A DNA stretch of 64,000 nt, from the NCBI RefSeq assembly GCF_900774055.1, contig NZ_CAAGSW010000002.1, positions 124,001 to 188,000 of the forward strand. Direction: 5' to 3'. Numbering within the stretch: position 1 is the stretch's first letter; each line of letters opens with the position of its first letter. The DNA comes from Methanococcoides sp. AM1. Lineage in GTDB: Archaea > Halobacteriota > Methanosarcinia > Methanosarcinales > Methanosarcinaceae. The position numbers were made by a program, and so were the translations under genes. The notes below the pieces were generated by a model. The model did not search any database, was not told where the DNA came from, and worked only from the letters and a program-made list of their open reading frames with translations. Shown here piece after piece: positions 25,075 to 34,425 of this stretch.

Positions 25075-26189
25075 GCTTTGCTGATCCTGTTGCAGAAGCA
25101 CTCTCAGGTATACTGATCGAGTCATGGCATATCTTTGCAGAAGCTGCTCCTTACCTGTTGCTGGGGTTTGGTATAGCGGGGGTTTTGCATGTTTTCGTTC
25201 CGGATGATAAGGTAATGCAGTACCTGGGCAGTTCTGCAGGAAAATTCAGGTCTGTTCTCAACGCATCTATTTTAGGTGTGCCGCTGCCACTATGCTCTTG
25301 TGGGGTCGTACCTGCTGCACTATCTCTCAGAAACAGGGGTGCTACAAAAGGTGCGACTCTTTCATTCCTTATCTCGACCCCACAGACCGGGGTCGATTCT
25401 ATTGCAATAACCTATGCTCTTCTTGATCCTATAATGACCGTATTCAGACCGGTGGCAACATTTGCTACTGCTGTTGTCGCGGGCGTGACCGAGAATATAT
25501 TGAATTTTTCAAAGGAAGCTCCGGCTCCGGTATCTAAAAGAGCAGTACCTTTAATAGTGCTTCCAATGACCTCCGCTAAAGCAGATGCCTGTGGCTGTAG
25601 TTCATGTGATAGCCATGAAATTGAAGGTGGAAATTTTGTACAGAAAGTGAGGTCTGGTATGAAATACGCTTACATTGAATTACTTGGGGATATCGGTTCC
25701 TGGCTTATTGTCGGAGTCGTAATTGCAGGTATTATCTCTTACTTCGTACCAGCGAATATGGTGGGCAGCTATCTAGGTGGTGGAATTGTATCCATGTTGC
25801 TTGCTCTTGTTGTCGGGATCCCACTTTACATCTGTGCAACTGCTTCTACTCCACTTGCAGCAGTTCTTATCTTAAAAGGGATGAGTCCCGGTGCTGCATT
25901 CGTATTCCTGCTTGCAGGGCCTGCGACTAATGCAGCCACGATCACTATGGTCCTGAAATTCCTTGGTAAAAGGACCACTGTAGTCTATCTTGCATCGATA
26001 GCATTGTGTGCAGTTATTAGCGGACTTGTTCTCGATCAGATATACTCAAATCTGGGCATTGATGCACTTTTAATAGCAGGAAGTGCCAGTGAGATCATGC
26101 CTGATGAGGTGAAGAACATTTTTGCGGTATTGCTACTACCTTTGTTAGTATATGGTATGTGCAGTAGAAAAGGATGTGTTGGGAAGTAA
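25071..26189 (+). CDS. Heavy-metal efflux permease (DUF318/SO_0444-like)
   Basis: A 372-aa permease with about eight to ten membrane helices. The repeated motif PLPLCSCGVVPAAL (about 70-83) holds a CxC pair typical of the family, and a second half contains GIPLYICATASTPLAA. A cytoplasmic loop carries a Cys/His cluster ACGCSSCDSH (about 180-189). ATG 25071 overlaps the arsR stop. Relatives export copper/zinc or organoarsenicals, so co-regulation by the ArsR protein fits metal or metalloid efflux. Confidence 0.88.
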   Translation: MSFADPVAEALSGILIESWHIFAEAAPYLLLGFGIAGVLHVFVPDDKVMQYLGSSAGKFRSVLNASILGVPLPLCSCGVVPAALSLRNRGATKGATLSFLISTPQTGVDSIAITYALLDPIMTVFRPVATFATAVVAGVTENILNFSKEAPAPVSKRAVPLIVLPMTSAKADACGCSSCDSHEIEGGNFVQKVRSGMKYAYIELLGDIGSWLIVGVVIAGIISYFVPANMVGSYLGGGIVSMLLALVVGIPLYICATASTPLAAVLILKGMSPGAAFVFLLAGPATNAATITMVLKFLGKRTTVVYLASIALCAVISGLVLDQIYSNLGIDALLIAGSASEIMPDEVKNIFAVLLLPLLVYGMCSRKGCVGK

Positions 26190-26208
26190 TGCTATGCTTT
26201 TATTTGTT

Positions 26209-26436
26209 TCAATGATTGTGCCTGTGATCAGATAACATTGTTCTCATACGCTCTTTGAAACTGTCGATGATAACGTCACCTATTTCCTCATCGTTTAGCA
26301 TCATACGATTATTGACCATTGTGTGATCATCGAAAACATTGTCTTTTTCTTCAGATATGGGTATGGCAACAATTTTTCCGAAACTTTCAGGGTACTTTAT
26401 GTGGTTGTTCTTCCATGAGAAATCATGTTTTTTCAT
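26209..26436 (-). CDS. Small protein, copy A of a tandem pair, unknown function
   Basis: A 75-aa protein starting MKKHDFSWKNNHIKYPESFG, with a central acidic region and a helical end SFKERMRTMLSDHRHNH. It is about 80% identical to the copy at 26678-26911. ATG 26436 is preceded by GGAAGTGA. The His-rich tail could bind metal, but there is no recognised domain. It is convergent with the metal permease gene. Confidence 0.7.
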   Translation of the reverse strand: MKKHDFSWKNNHIKYPESFGKIVAIPISEEKDNVFDDHTMVNNRMMLNDEEIGDVIIDSFKERMRTMLSDHRHNH

Positions 26437-26677
26437 TCGAGTCACTTCCAACGAATAACTTGGCGATATATCCTCAAGTCCGACTATGTCAATATTAGTA
26501 TATATACCTCACGATTAGCAATTAATATATTTAGATTTAATTTTTATAGTTATCTTATTGCGAATTTTCCAGCATGAGTTCTATATTTCTGAATTGTGGT
26601 ATTATTGCTACATGTTAGATACGGCATGTATAATGGAAAGGGATGCTGAAGAGTAGTGCTATGCTGTCATCTCTCTT

Positions 26678-26911
26678 TCAATGATTCTGATTGTGCCTGT
26701 GATCAGATAACATTGTTCTCATACGCTCTTTGAAAGCGTCGATGATAATATCACCTATTTCTTCATTGTCGAGAATCATACGGTTATTGAGCATTGTGTG
26801 ATCATCGACAGCATCTTTTTCTTCTTCAGATATAGGTATGGCAACAATTTTTCCGAAACTTTCAGGATACTTTATTTCGTTGTTCTTCCATGAGAAATCA
26901 TGTTTTTTCAT
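26678..26911 (-). CDS. Small protein, copy B of a tandem pair, unknown function
   Basis: A 77-aa paralogue of the neighbouring copy: MKKHDFSWKNNEIKYPESFG, then IVAIPISEEEKDAVDDHT, and an end AFKERMRTMLSDHRHNQNH. Substitutions between copies are mostly conservative (I/V, D/E, L/M), which suggests both are under selection. Its ribosome-binding site matches that of copy A. An AT-rich promoter motif lies 84 bp upstream in both copies. Confidence 0.7.
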   Translation of the reverse strand: MKKHDFSWKNNEIKYPESFGKIVAIPISEEEKDAVDDHTMLNNRMILDNEEIGDIIIDAFKERMRTMLSDHRHNQNH

Positions 26912-27010
26912 TTGAGCCACTTCCAACTCATTGTTTGACTATATATTCCCATGTTTAACTATCTAATTATTGCTATATATGCATCACGAATAATAATTAA
27001 TATATTTATA

Positions 27011-27460
27011 GATTCATTCGGATGGTTCGTTTATTGAGAATTTCTCATCAATTGCCTATATATTTTTGAGTGTAACTAATAATGATCAGGTTCACAAATT
27101 CCTTGGTCGTTCTCAATTTTACGATTCCCGGACTTACAGAATTGACAATGGATGAAAGATTGAATGGATTCTCTTAATATATTAAAATTTGAAGATAACA
27201 ATTTGTTGTATCATCGTTCTCTTTCTAATTGCACTCCTATCCTTCACTCTTATATATGGAAAGTTTCGATCAATTCTTGCCTCCTTTTCTTGTTATTTAT
27301 ATTGTGAATGTGCCGGCAGTGCCTGTTTTCAGAAGTTAACAGTGATAATTAAATACGATATCTTTATGTATAAGTCACCTTTTTAATCGATTAGTTAAAG
27401 GCCAGATTGAAAGGCCAGTATTCAAATTGTTCATTTCATGAGTTAAAGGAGTTGTTTTGG
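27011..27460. other. AT-rich intergenic region before the hydantoinase-family gene
   Basis: About 450 bp without a supported gene. A hydrophobic 65-codon frame at 27189-27386 begins only at a TTG without a ribosome-binding site. TATA-like stretches occur at 27176-27186 and 27349-27365. No operator was recognised. Confidence 0.5.
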
Positions 27461-29392
27461 ATGAAATACAGTCTTGGTATAGATGCAGGTGGAACTTACA
27501 CAGACGCGGTACTCCTGAGGGATTCAGATGAGGTTATCATTGCTTCTAACAAAGCACTTACAACATATCCTGATCCTCTGGAGGGTATAAGAAATGCGAT
27601 CGATGGGATCGATCAGGAATATCTCGAGGACATTAAGGTTGTATCCGTTTCAACTACACTTTCCACTAATAGTATTCTGGAAGGCACAGGTTTCCCTGTA
27701 GGTCTGATCCTCGTTGGAAACTATGAAGTAAACAAGGATCTTCCAACTGAACATTTTACTCAGGTAAATGGTGGGCATAACTATAATGGTATAGAGACCT
27801 CCCCTCTGGATGAGGATGCTGTAAGGGCTTTTGCATCAGGTATTAAAGACCGTGTTGCAGCATTTGCGGTTTCTTCTTATTTCAGTATTCGTAATCATGA
27901 CCATGAACTGAGGGTAAAAGAGATCGTCAAGGAAACTACCGGGCTTCCTGTTGTATGTGCTCATGAGCTCTCACAGGACCTTGGGGCCTTCGAAAGGGCA
28001 GTTACTGCATTTTTTAATGCCCAGCTTATTCCTATCACTGAGAATTTCATGTCTACCGTGGAAAAGTATATTGTTTCCAAAGGCGTGGATGCAAATGTTT
28101 TCATGCTTAAATGTGATGGTTCTGTCATTGGTATAAGAAGTGCCCTTGAAAAACCGATAGAGTCCATCTTCTCAGGTCCTGCGGGCAGCCTGGTGGGTGC
28201 ATCTTTCCTGACTGGCAACGATACCTGTGCTGTTATCGATGTGGGTGGAACGAGTACTGATATTTCGGTGATAAATGATGGTGTTCCGGACATGAGTGAG
28301 TCTGGTGCTGTTGTAGGCGGATGGAAGACAAGGGTCAAAGCCATCAAGATGGAGACCTCTGCAATGGGTGGTGACAGTGATGTATGGGTCAAGGACAATC
28401 ACGTCAACATCGGACCAAGAAGGGTTATCCCACTTTGTCGTGCTGCCGATATTTACCCCGAATTCCTTGAGCAGCTTAAGACAAACCCAATGCCTTCGAA
28501 AGGGTTGATCAGTACGAATTTCCAGCCAACCAAGTTCTTCATCAGGACCGGATACGATCCGATAGATATAACCGACATGGAAAAAGAGGTCCTTGCCGCA
28601 ATATCTGAAAGTCCTACATCATTGAGGGAGATCAAGTATCGTCTGAAAAAGTATCCTTCAGCCAAACATATCGATCTTCTGATTCAGAAACGCCTGATAC
28701 AGACCATCGGTTTTACACCTACGGATGCCCTGCACGTGCTTGGTGATTATGAAGAGCACACTGTGGAAGCAGCGCAAATAGGTGCAAAATATCTTGGTTC
28801 CCTGTGCAAGAGGGATGCTCAGGAGTTTGCTGCGTTTGTAAAACAGGAATTTGCCAAGAACATGGCATCTGATCTTATGTCCTTCTTCCTGGAGGGAGTG
28901 CCCAAGAAAGAGATCCGTAAGATCTTTGATATCGAGTCTCCGACAAAATTCAAGGTCGAGATGCCGGTGGTCCTCATAGGTGGTCCTGTGGTGGCCTATC
29001 TTGATAACCTCAAGGCAATACTTGATGCAGATATAGTGGTTCCTGAATTCTCGAATGTTGGTAATGCAGCAGGTGCGCTGGCAGCAAAAGGTATCCGCAG
29101 GGTGGATTTCCTTGTCAGGCCGGTCTCAATGGCAGCACCGGACTGGGAATTCTATGTATTCTCTGAAAAAGGACGAATGAATTTCTATGAGTATGAAGAA
29201 GCTCTCGAATATGCCACGAAGACAGGAAAGGAAACGATCATACAGTATATGGTCGATGCAGGTCTGGATCCTGAACATGTAAAGGTCGATGTGGAGAAGG
29301 AAGAGATCATCCCTGACGGCTGGGACCATCCGCTTGAGACAAGAATACGTGTGATGGGAGTTGGTGGCAGTCTTGTGGAAGAGGAGTGCTAA
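27461..29392 (+). CDS. Hydantoinase/oxoprolinase-family protein (HyuA-like)
   Basis: A 643-aa protein of the ASKHA-fold hydantoinase A/5-oxoprolinase family. The N-terminus LGIDAGGTYTDAVLL holds the phosphate-binding loop, a second loop is VIDVGGTSTDISVI (about 260-273), and FSGPAGSLVGA precedes it. A middle insertion of about 120 residues (360-480) resembles a winged-helix-like stretch (SLREIKYRLKKYPSAKHIDLL). No hyuB partner lies nearby, so the substrate is unknown. I chose ATG 27461, with AAAGGAG upstream. The frame from 27407 lacks one. Confidence 0.85.
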   Translation: MKYSLGIDAGGTYTDAVLLRDSDEVIIASNKALTTYPDPLEGIRNAIDGIDQEYLEDIKVVSVSTTLSTNSILEGTGFPVGLILVGNYEVNKDLPTEHFTQVNGGHNYNGIETSPLDEDAVRAFASGIKDRVAAFAVSSYFSIRNHDHELRVKEIVKETTGLPVVCAHELSQDLGAFERAVTAFFNAQLIPITENFMSTVEKYIVSKGVDANVFMLKCDGSVIGIRSALEKPIESIFSGPAGSLVGASFLTGNDTCAVIDVGGTSTDISVINDGVPDMSESGAVVGGWKTRVKAIKMETSAMGGDSDVWVKDNHVNIGPRRVIPLCRAADIYPEFLEQLKTNPMPSKGLISTNFQPTKFFIRTGYDPIDITDMEKEVLAAISESPTSLREIKYRLKKYPSAKHIDLLIQKRLIQTIGFTPTDALHVLGDYEEHTVEAAQIGAKYLGSLCKRDAQEFAAFVKQEFAKNMASDLMSFFLEGVPKKEIRKIFDIESPTKFKVEMPVVLIGGPVVAYLDNLKAILDADIVVPEFSNVGNAAGALAAKGIRRVDFLVRPVSMAAPDWEFYVFSEKGRMNFYEYEEALEYATKTGKETIIQYMVDAGLDPEHVKVDVEKEEIIPDGWDHPLETRIRVMGVGGSLVEEEC

Positions 29393-29577
29393 TTAAGACA
29401 ATATCTCTTCTTTTTCTTCCATTTTTATCTTTGTTCTTTCCTTTTTCTTTTGTATGATTTTATTTTTCCAGGGGTTCGTCAAATTGTTTTATTCCCCTCT
29501 ATCTTATAAAAATTAAAATAGATGTAAGTTCAATCTTTATATGCTAATTTCTTCTGTAAAGTGTGGGGTGTAAGCGG

Positions 29578-29724
29578 ATGAAATTGTGTTACAAGAAAAA
29601 TAAAGGTGACAGGATCACCTGTCCAACAGTTGGTTTGATCTCTATACTGGTATTTGTGATACTGAGTATTTTGATCTATGAACTTGTAATAGTCAGGTTG
29701 ATCCAGACTATCTCTGGTTCCTGA
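29578..29724 (+). CDS. Small single-helix membrane protein
   Basis: A 48-aa open frame with good signals: TATA-like TTTATATGC at about 29535-29543, GGGGTG at 29565-29570, and ATG 7 nt later. The product begins MKLCYKKNKGDRITC and continues as one membrane helix (VGLISILVFVILSILIYELVIV). No family is recognised. The signals and composition favour a real small protein. Confidence 0.5.
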   Translation: MKLCYKKNKGDRITCPTVGLISILVFVILSILIYELVIVRLIQTISGS

Positions 29725-29781
29725 ATATTACAAAGTAGTTATTTGAAGAGGTATACTATATCAAAAAAAGCAGAGCTTAGT

Positions 29782-29964
29782 TTACTCTGTAGTTTCTTCA
29801 ATGTTCATTTTGTTCCTTTCATAATTGACTATTCTGCGAACTACCAGTTTTTTCTTTCCCATCCACATGTTGGGTTCTTCCGGGTAGTTATCTTTTGCGT
29901 AGTTGTAAATTTCATCAGTTGTCATATTTGAAAGTTTATTTTCTAGTTCCAAGAGATGTTTCAT
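29782..29964 (-). CDS. Small soluble protein of unknown function
   Basis: A 60-aa frame: MKHLLELENKLSNMTTDEIY, then PEEPNMWMGKKKLVVRRIVNYERNKM with a basic helix. A GGGGGG tract 8 nt before the ATG can act as a ribosome-binding site. No domain is recognised. It is convergent with the small membrane protein gene. Confidence 0.45.
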   Translation of the reverse strand: MKHLLELENKLSNMTTDEIYNYAKDNYPEEPNMWMGKKKLVVRRIVNYERNKMNIEETTE

Positions 29965-30131
29965 TGGCTTAGCCCCCCTTATTTTATCTTAAACTCATTG
30001 GATGTTGTGTATTTATTGTTTTTGGTGTTTTATTTCATATTTTGTTGCTTCCATTTTCGAATAGAAATGATTATGAATTGAAACGTGTATTATATATCAA
30101 AAATAGATGAAAGAAATTTGAAGGTAACAAT

Positions 30132-31271
30132 ATGACCAATAATAATTTTGAGCCAATACCAAGTTCATTAATGTTTAAGAGCCTGCTTGACAAGGATACT
30201 ATCATAATGACCGCTAATCCAAGGATCGCACTTGTCATGAATGGTATCATGCGTGCTGCTAAGGATATGGATGCTCCTCTCATTTTCGAGCTGGCAAGGT
30301 CCGAGTGTAATCTCGAAGGTGGATATGCCGGATTGAAGCCATCAGACCTTTCAAGGATGGCAAGAGAGGCAGCAAAGGAAGTAGGTTTTGATATGTGGGC
30401 TTTGCACGCTGATCACATCGGTATCAAGAAAGGAACCGATGAGGATATTGAGTCCACAAAGGCCCTTGTAAGCGGACAGATCGATGCAGGATTCACATCC
30501 TTTGCCATTGATGCATCCCACCTGTTCAACTTCCAGGGCGGCAACCTGCGCGAAGAGCTTGCTGACAACATCGATGCCACTACAAAGATCGGTCTTCACA
30601 TCAAGGAGAATATGGGGGACAAAGAATATGGTCTTGAGGTAGAGGTCGGCGAGATCGGCAGGGAGGATGAACACGGCAGGGTGCTCACCAGTCCGGAAGA
30701 GGCAGTCACATTCATCAAGGCATTGAACGAGAGCGGTGTCTTCCCTCACTTTTTGGCGATCGCCAACGGAAGTGCACACGGCAACACCTATGATTCAAAC
30801 GGACATCTTGTTGAACAGGTATCCATCGACATTGACCAGACAATTGCAGTGGCACAGGCATTGAAGGACAACGGTCTGGATGTGAGGGTCGCACAGCACG
30901 GTATCACCGGAACACCTCGTGACCTTATCCACAACAAGTTCCCTCATGGCGATATCGTCAAAGGAAATGTTGCAACTTTCTACCAGAACATCGTATGGGA
31001 TATCTTCAAGGTATACGAGCCTGAACTCTATCAGGATATCCGTAACTGGACCCTTGAAACCTATAAGGAGAAAGCACCTGGTAAGAACGACACTGAGATA
31101 TTCGGCAAGTTCAGCAAGTTTGCAGTCAAGCAGTTCTTTGACAGGATATATTCTGTGTCCGACGATACAAAAGCTGCTATCGATGCAATGTGCTATGCTG
31201 AGACCCTTCTGTTCATTAAGGCATTCAACGGTGAGGGTACAGCCCAGACCGTCAGGGGTGCGATGAACTAA
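30132..31271 (+). CDS. fba: Class II fructose-bisphosphate aldolase family protein
   Basis: A 379-aa TIM-barrel aldolase that would interconvert fructose 1,6-bisphosphate and triose phosphates. Features of class II enzymes are visible: LHADHIG (about 95-101, a metal His and catalytic Asp region), FAIDASH (about 124-130), EVEVGEIG (about 172-179), and a later AIANGSAHG with AQHGITGTP. It fits triose/hexose metabolism together with tpiA, apgM and fae-hps elsewhere in the window. The ATG at 30132 has GAAGGTAA upstream. A relative acting on another phosphosugar cannot be excluded. Confidence 0.82.
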   Translation: MTNNNFEPIPSSLMFKSLLDKDTIIMTANPRIALVMNGIMRAAKDMDAPLIFELARSECNLEGGYAGLKPSDLSRMAREAAKEVGFDMWALHADHIGIKKGTDEDIESTKALVSGQIDAGFTSFAIDASHLFNFQGGNLREELADNIDATTKIGLHIKENMGDKEYGLEVEVGEIGREDEHGRVLTSPEEAVTFIKALNESGVFPHFLAIANGSAHGNTYDSNGHLVEQVSIDIDQTIAVAQALKDNGLDVRVAQHGITGTPRDLIHNKFPHGDIVKGNVATFYQNIVWDIFKVYEPELYQDIRNWTLETYKEKAPGKNDTEIFGKFSKFAVKQFFDRIYSVSDDTKAAIDAMCYAETLLFIKAFNGEGTAQTVRGAMN

Positions 31272-31314
31272 GTTCCTTATCTTTAATTTACGGAGATGTG
31301 ATCGATACTATTGG

Positions 31315-31872
31315 TCACATCATTCCGGGCTTTTTATTTTCCCGTGCTCTTTCCACAACGCTGGCTATTCTTCTTATCCGTGTCTCTTCACGTTTAGCAT
31401 TTACCACCCACTCGATGTAGTTTCTTCTATAACCCGGTGCGAAGGCTGAAAAGTTCTTCCAGGCCTGCTCATCTGTCTTTAAGGCTGCTTTCATATCTGC
31501 CGGAATATCGGTTGCTTTTATCCCTGGTTGCGCTGGTTTTTCATTGAGTGCATTGCCAAGTTTCTGCAACCCGGTCTCTGTCATTTTGCCCTGTTCTATC
31601 ATTTTTCGTGCCCGTTGCTTGTTCGTTTCCGACCATTTACTCCTCTCAGTTCGGGATGTATATCTCTGGGCATATCTTTCCTCATCGATCTTGCGAACAA
31701 GGGTGTCTATCCAGCCAAAACAGATCGCTTCCTCAACAGCATCATCATATGGTAGTACAGGCTTGCCGGTGTGCTTCTTATAGTGGACCAGCCAGATGTC
31801 CTTTTCAGTGGAATGGTGTTTTTCCAGCCATTTTCTCCACTCTTTCCGGTTTACCACATGCAAGGTGTTCAT
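31315..31872 (-). CDS. YdeI/OmpD-associated family protein
   Basis: A 185-aa protein of the YdeI/OmpD-associated family, with EAICFGWIDTLVRKIDEERYAQR typical of the N-terminal domain (about 47-69) and the C-terminal NFSAFAPGYRRNYIEWVVNAKREETR block (about 139-165). Bacterial relatives are linked to peptide resistance, but the biochemical role is unknown. In archaea it is sporadic and may have been acquired from bacteria, which is inference. It is convergent with the aldolase gene. Confidence 0.85.
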   Translation of the reverse strand: MNTLHVVNRKEWRKWLEKHHSTEKDIWLVHYKKHTGKPVLPYDDAVEEAICFGWIDTLVRKIDEERYAQRYTSRTERSKWSETNKQRARKMIEQGKMTETGLQKLGNALNEKPAQPGIKATDIPADMKAALKTDEQAWKNFSAFAPGYRRNYIEWVVNAKREETRIRRIASVVERARENKKPGMM

Positions 31873-32054
31873 CAGTATTATTTTTAATAGAAGTTACTTA
31901 TATCATTTGTTGGGGTGTCAGTTCCTTCTCAGTCACTCATATTCACATCAACTCTTTTACTCTGATTGTGATCGTTATTCTCTATAATTTCGTCAGAAAA
32001 ACTCCAAAATGGTTATATTGCTGATGAATGCATCTATTGTACGGGAGATCGGAC

Positions 32055-32846
32055 ATGAAATTAAAAAAAGTATCTTTTATTGCATTACTTGTGCTGGCTA
32101 TGCTCCTTTTGCAGCCAATAGCTGTAAGCGCATTATCATCAGGTGATGCAAAACAGGCATGGCATGATGCAAAACAGGCAAGTTTAGAAGCTCAGGCCGA
32201 GCACAGGGATGCCAAGCTTGAATGGGCAGCAGACAAGACCGAGGAAAATAACCAAAAGGTCATCGATACTGGAAAAGATGCATTGAATGCTGCACTTGAT
32301 GAAGTGGAAGCATGGCTGATCTGGAAAGACCTTGAAGTGGAAGATAATCCTGATATTCCTGATGACCTGAAAGAGTCAATTCAGGAGGATGTCGATACCA
32401 ATCTTGTGAAGATCGATGAGCTAAGGGCAGATGTTGATGGTGTGGATAACAGGTTCGAGCTTGGTGCAGTTTTCCTGAAAATGGTAGGTAGCTACTTTGA
32501 GCTTGTTTCCGATGTTGCAAGGAACAGCGGGTTTGTGTGGGTCCATACAGCAAACGAGCATGCGGATACTCTTGAGGACTATGAGGCAAAGCTGCGTGAA
32601 GTGGCTGAGGATATGGAAGACAATGATCTGATCCTTGAAAAACTCGATATGGCAAAAGCCGACATCGAGGATGCAAGAACAAACATCAACAACGCCGAGG
32701 AAGAATACGAGCAAGTACGCACTCCCGGGAAACCCTTGATCAAGTTCTCCAACGGGAACAACTATCTCCGGATAGCCAGGGGAAATATGCTCTCAGCACA
32801 TGGATACCTGAATGAGGCATATGGGCTGATCGTCAGGGGAGAATGA
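32055..32846 (+). CDS. Exported coiled-coil protein
   Basis: A 263-aa protein with an N-terminal signal peptide (VSFIALLVLAMLLLQPIAVSA, cleavage near residue 27). The mature part is almost all helical, rich in Glu/Asp/Lys/Ala, with heptad-like patterns from about 30 to 260 (KQAWHDAKQASLEAQAEHRD). No membrane anchor is seen at the C-terminus, so it may be released or bound to the cell surface. ATG 32055 has CGGGAG 7 nt upstream. It lies 4 nt before the lipoprotein gene, so the two are one operon. Confidence 0.7.
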   Translation: MKLKKVSFIALLVLAMLLLQPIAVSALSSGDAKQAWHDAKQASLEAQAEHRDAKLEWAADKTEENNQKVIDTGKDALNAALDEVEAWLIWKDLEVEDNPDIPDDLKESIQEDVDTNLVKIDELRADVDGVDNRFELGAVFLKMVGSYFELVSDVARNSGFVWVHTANEHADTLEDYEAKLREVAEDMEDNDLILEKLDMAKADIEDARTNINNAEEEYEQVRTPGKPLIKFSNGNNYLRIARGNMLSAHGYLNEAYGLIVRGE

Positions 32847-32850
32847 TAAA

Positions 32851-33162
32851 ATGAAGCGAATGATAATTGCGATCTTAATCATAGCTGCAATGTTGCTTGT
32901 TAGTGGCTGTGCTCAGAATGGGGCTGTGGCTGAAGAAGAAATGGATGACGTCGTGTTGGATGATACTGCAGACGGATCAGAGGGTGTCGATGAGAATATC
33001 GATGAAAATGTGGATGATACTGCAGAAGCCATTCCTGAGGACGAAGGTACATCAACAGAACTTGATAACACGACCCCGATCTCACAGGAAGAGCTCGATA
33101 AATTAAAGGAAGAACTTGAAGGGCTCGAGTTCGAAGACATGGGTGGACTTTCCGAGGACTGA
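32851..33162 (+). CDS. Small acidic lipoprotein
   Basis: A 103-aa protein with a lipoprotein signal (MIIAILIIAAMLLVSGC, lipobox LVSGC at about 15-20). The mature chain is very acidic (Asp/Glu runs) and probably disordered. It is co-transcribed with the exported coiled-coil protein, and one may tether the other to the membrane. No family is recognised. Confidence 0.65.
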   Translation: MKRMIIAILIIAAMLLVSGCAQNGAVAEEEMDDVVLDDTADGSEGVDENIDENVDDTAEAIPEDEGTSTELDNTTPISQEELDKLKEELEGLEFEDMGGLSED

Positions 33163-33261
33163 CCACCTCTTCTTCTTTTTTTAATATCTCTTTTTCCCAG
33201 ATGTGTTCATTCGACCTTTAACGGTGTTTTTACGAAACTGCGTATGTTTCTAGCTCGATTC

Positions 33262-34425
33262 TCACTCATAACGCAATGCATCAAGAGGTCTCATATTCGA
33301 TGCCTTCCATGCAGGGTACATTCCGCCAATAAGGCTTGTAGCAACACCGAACAGGATACCTTCAATTATGTAGATCAGGGTTGCCAGTGAGAACAGGTAC
33401 GATGTGTTCTTTATTACAAGTGAAAGGATAAGATATCCTGCTCCGATGGTGAATAAACCTCCGATAAGGCTTGCAACGATCCCCAAAAGCAGGGCTTCCA
33501 GAAGGAACATTGTGAGCACATCCTTTCGTGAGGCACCAACTGCTTTCATCACCCCGATCTCTTTGGTGCGTTCCATTGTGGACATAAGCATAACGTTCAA
33601 TATGCTGACGCCAGCTACCAGAAGTGAGATCGAACCGATCCCCATAAGGAAAAGGGAGATGGACTTAAATGCTTCATTGATACTTTCGAGGATAATATTG
33701 GTTGCGAAGACGGTTACTACCTCTTCTCGCTTGTTCAGCATTTTCTCAATATCCTCTTTTATGTCGTCAACCTTGTCAAGTTCTTCTGCCCGGACGATTG
33801 CGAAGTCATATTCTTTCCCCTCTCCGGGGTACATCTTCTCATACATCTGTGCCGATGTGAACACGCCGGTATCTGCATCGATATCGAATCCCATCCCACG
33901 TTCTTTCAGGATCCCTACTACCCTGAGCCTTGAATCTCCTATCTCGATCTTGCTTCCAACCCTCAGTTCAAGGTTGTCTGCAACAGAGGATCCTATAACA
34001 CAATCGGTTGAGCCTGATTTGAAGAACTGTCCGTCATCCACCTCTACCAGCTTTTCCAGATCCTCGCGTTCGATGCTATAGATGGACCCAAAGGTATAGC
34101 TGTTCTTGTATTCGACCCGGTCCCCTGTTGAATAGGCAGGAATTATGGCATCTATGCCATCCACCTTTTTCATTTGCAGGATCTGCTTTTCTGTCACTCC
34201 GTCCTCTCCGGGTGCAGGATATATGAGTAGTTTATCTCCTATATCCCCGAATGAATCTGTGACCGACATTTTCAGGCTGTTTCCCAAGATCCCCATGGAT
34301 GAGATGGCAATGACCCCGATGATTATGCCTATGGCTGCAAGGACCGTTCGGAAGGTCTGACGCTTGAGATTTCTCTTTGCAAGCTGCAGGTACATGTTGC
34401 TCTGGATATCTTTAATAGATATCAT
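33262..34425 (-). CDS. MacB-like ABC transporter permease
   Basis: A 387-aa permease with the MacB/FtsX layout: one membrane helix after a basic N-terminal segment (about 24-45), a large outside domain (about 50-255), then three helices at the end with ERTKEIGVMKAVGASRKDVL (about 290-309), the family signature. The ATG overlaps the ATPase gene by 14 bp. With the ATPase, the COG1361 protein and the YIP1 protein it forms one minus-strand operon. It probably exports or handles envelope substrates rather than importing. Confidence 0.9.
   Translation of the reverse strand: MISIKDIQSNMYLQLAKRNLKRQTFRTVLAAIGIIIGVIAISSMGILGNSLKMSVTDSFGDIGDKLLIYPAPGEDGVTEKQILQMKKVDGIDAIIPAYSTGDRVEYKNSYTFGSIYSIEREDLEKLVEVDDGQFFKSGSTDCVIGSSVADNLELRVGSKIEIGDSRLRVVGILKERGMGFDIDADTGVFTSAQMYEKMYPGEGKEYDFAIVRAEELDKVDDIKEDIEKMLNKREEVVTVFATNIILESINEAFKSISLFLMGIGSISLLVAGVSILNVMLMSTMERTKEIGVMKAVGASRKDVLTMFLLEALLLGIVASLIGGLFTIGAGYLILSLVIKNTSYLFSLATLIYIIEGILFGVATSLIGGMYPAWKASNMRPLDALRYE

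Larger units (their letters stand above)
26190..27010 (-). repeat. Tandem gene duplication with promoters
   Basis: Two diverged direct copies of about 330 bp carry the small genes, their ribosome-binding sites (CACTTCCAAC on the plus strand) and an upstream AT-rich element AATTAATATATTTA at 26520-26533 and 26995-27008. The element is exactly 84 bp from each start codon. Sequence just beyond the stops (GTGCTATGCT-like) is also shared. Confidence 0.7.

Noticed and set aside
27189-27386. Hydrophobic 65-codon frame before the hydantoinase-family gene
   Set aside because: It begins at TTG without a ribosome-binding site, and its AT-rich composition explains the hydrophobic residues.
31548-32024. 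158-codon plus-strand frame opposite the YdeI-like gene
   Set aside because: Antisense to a well-recognised family protein, with no start signals.
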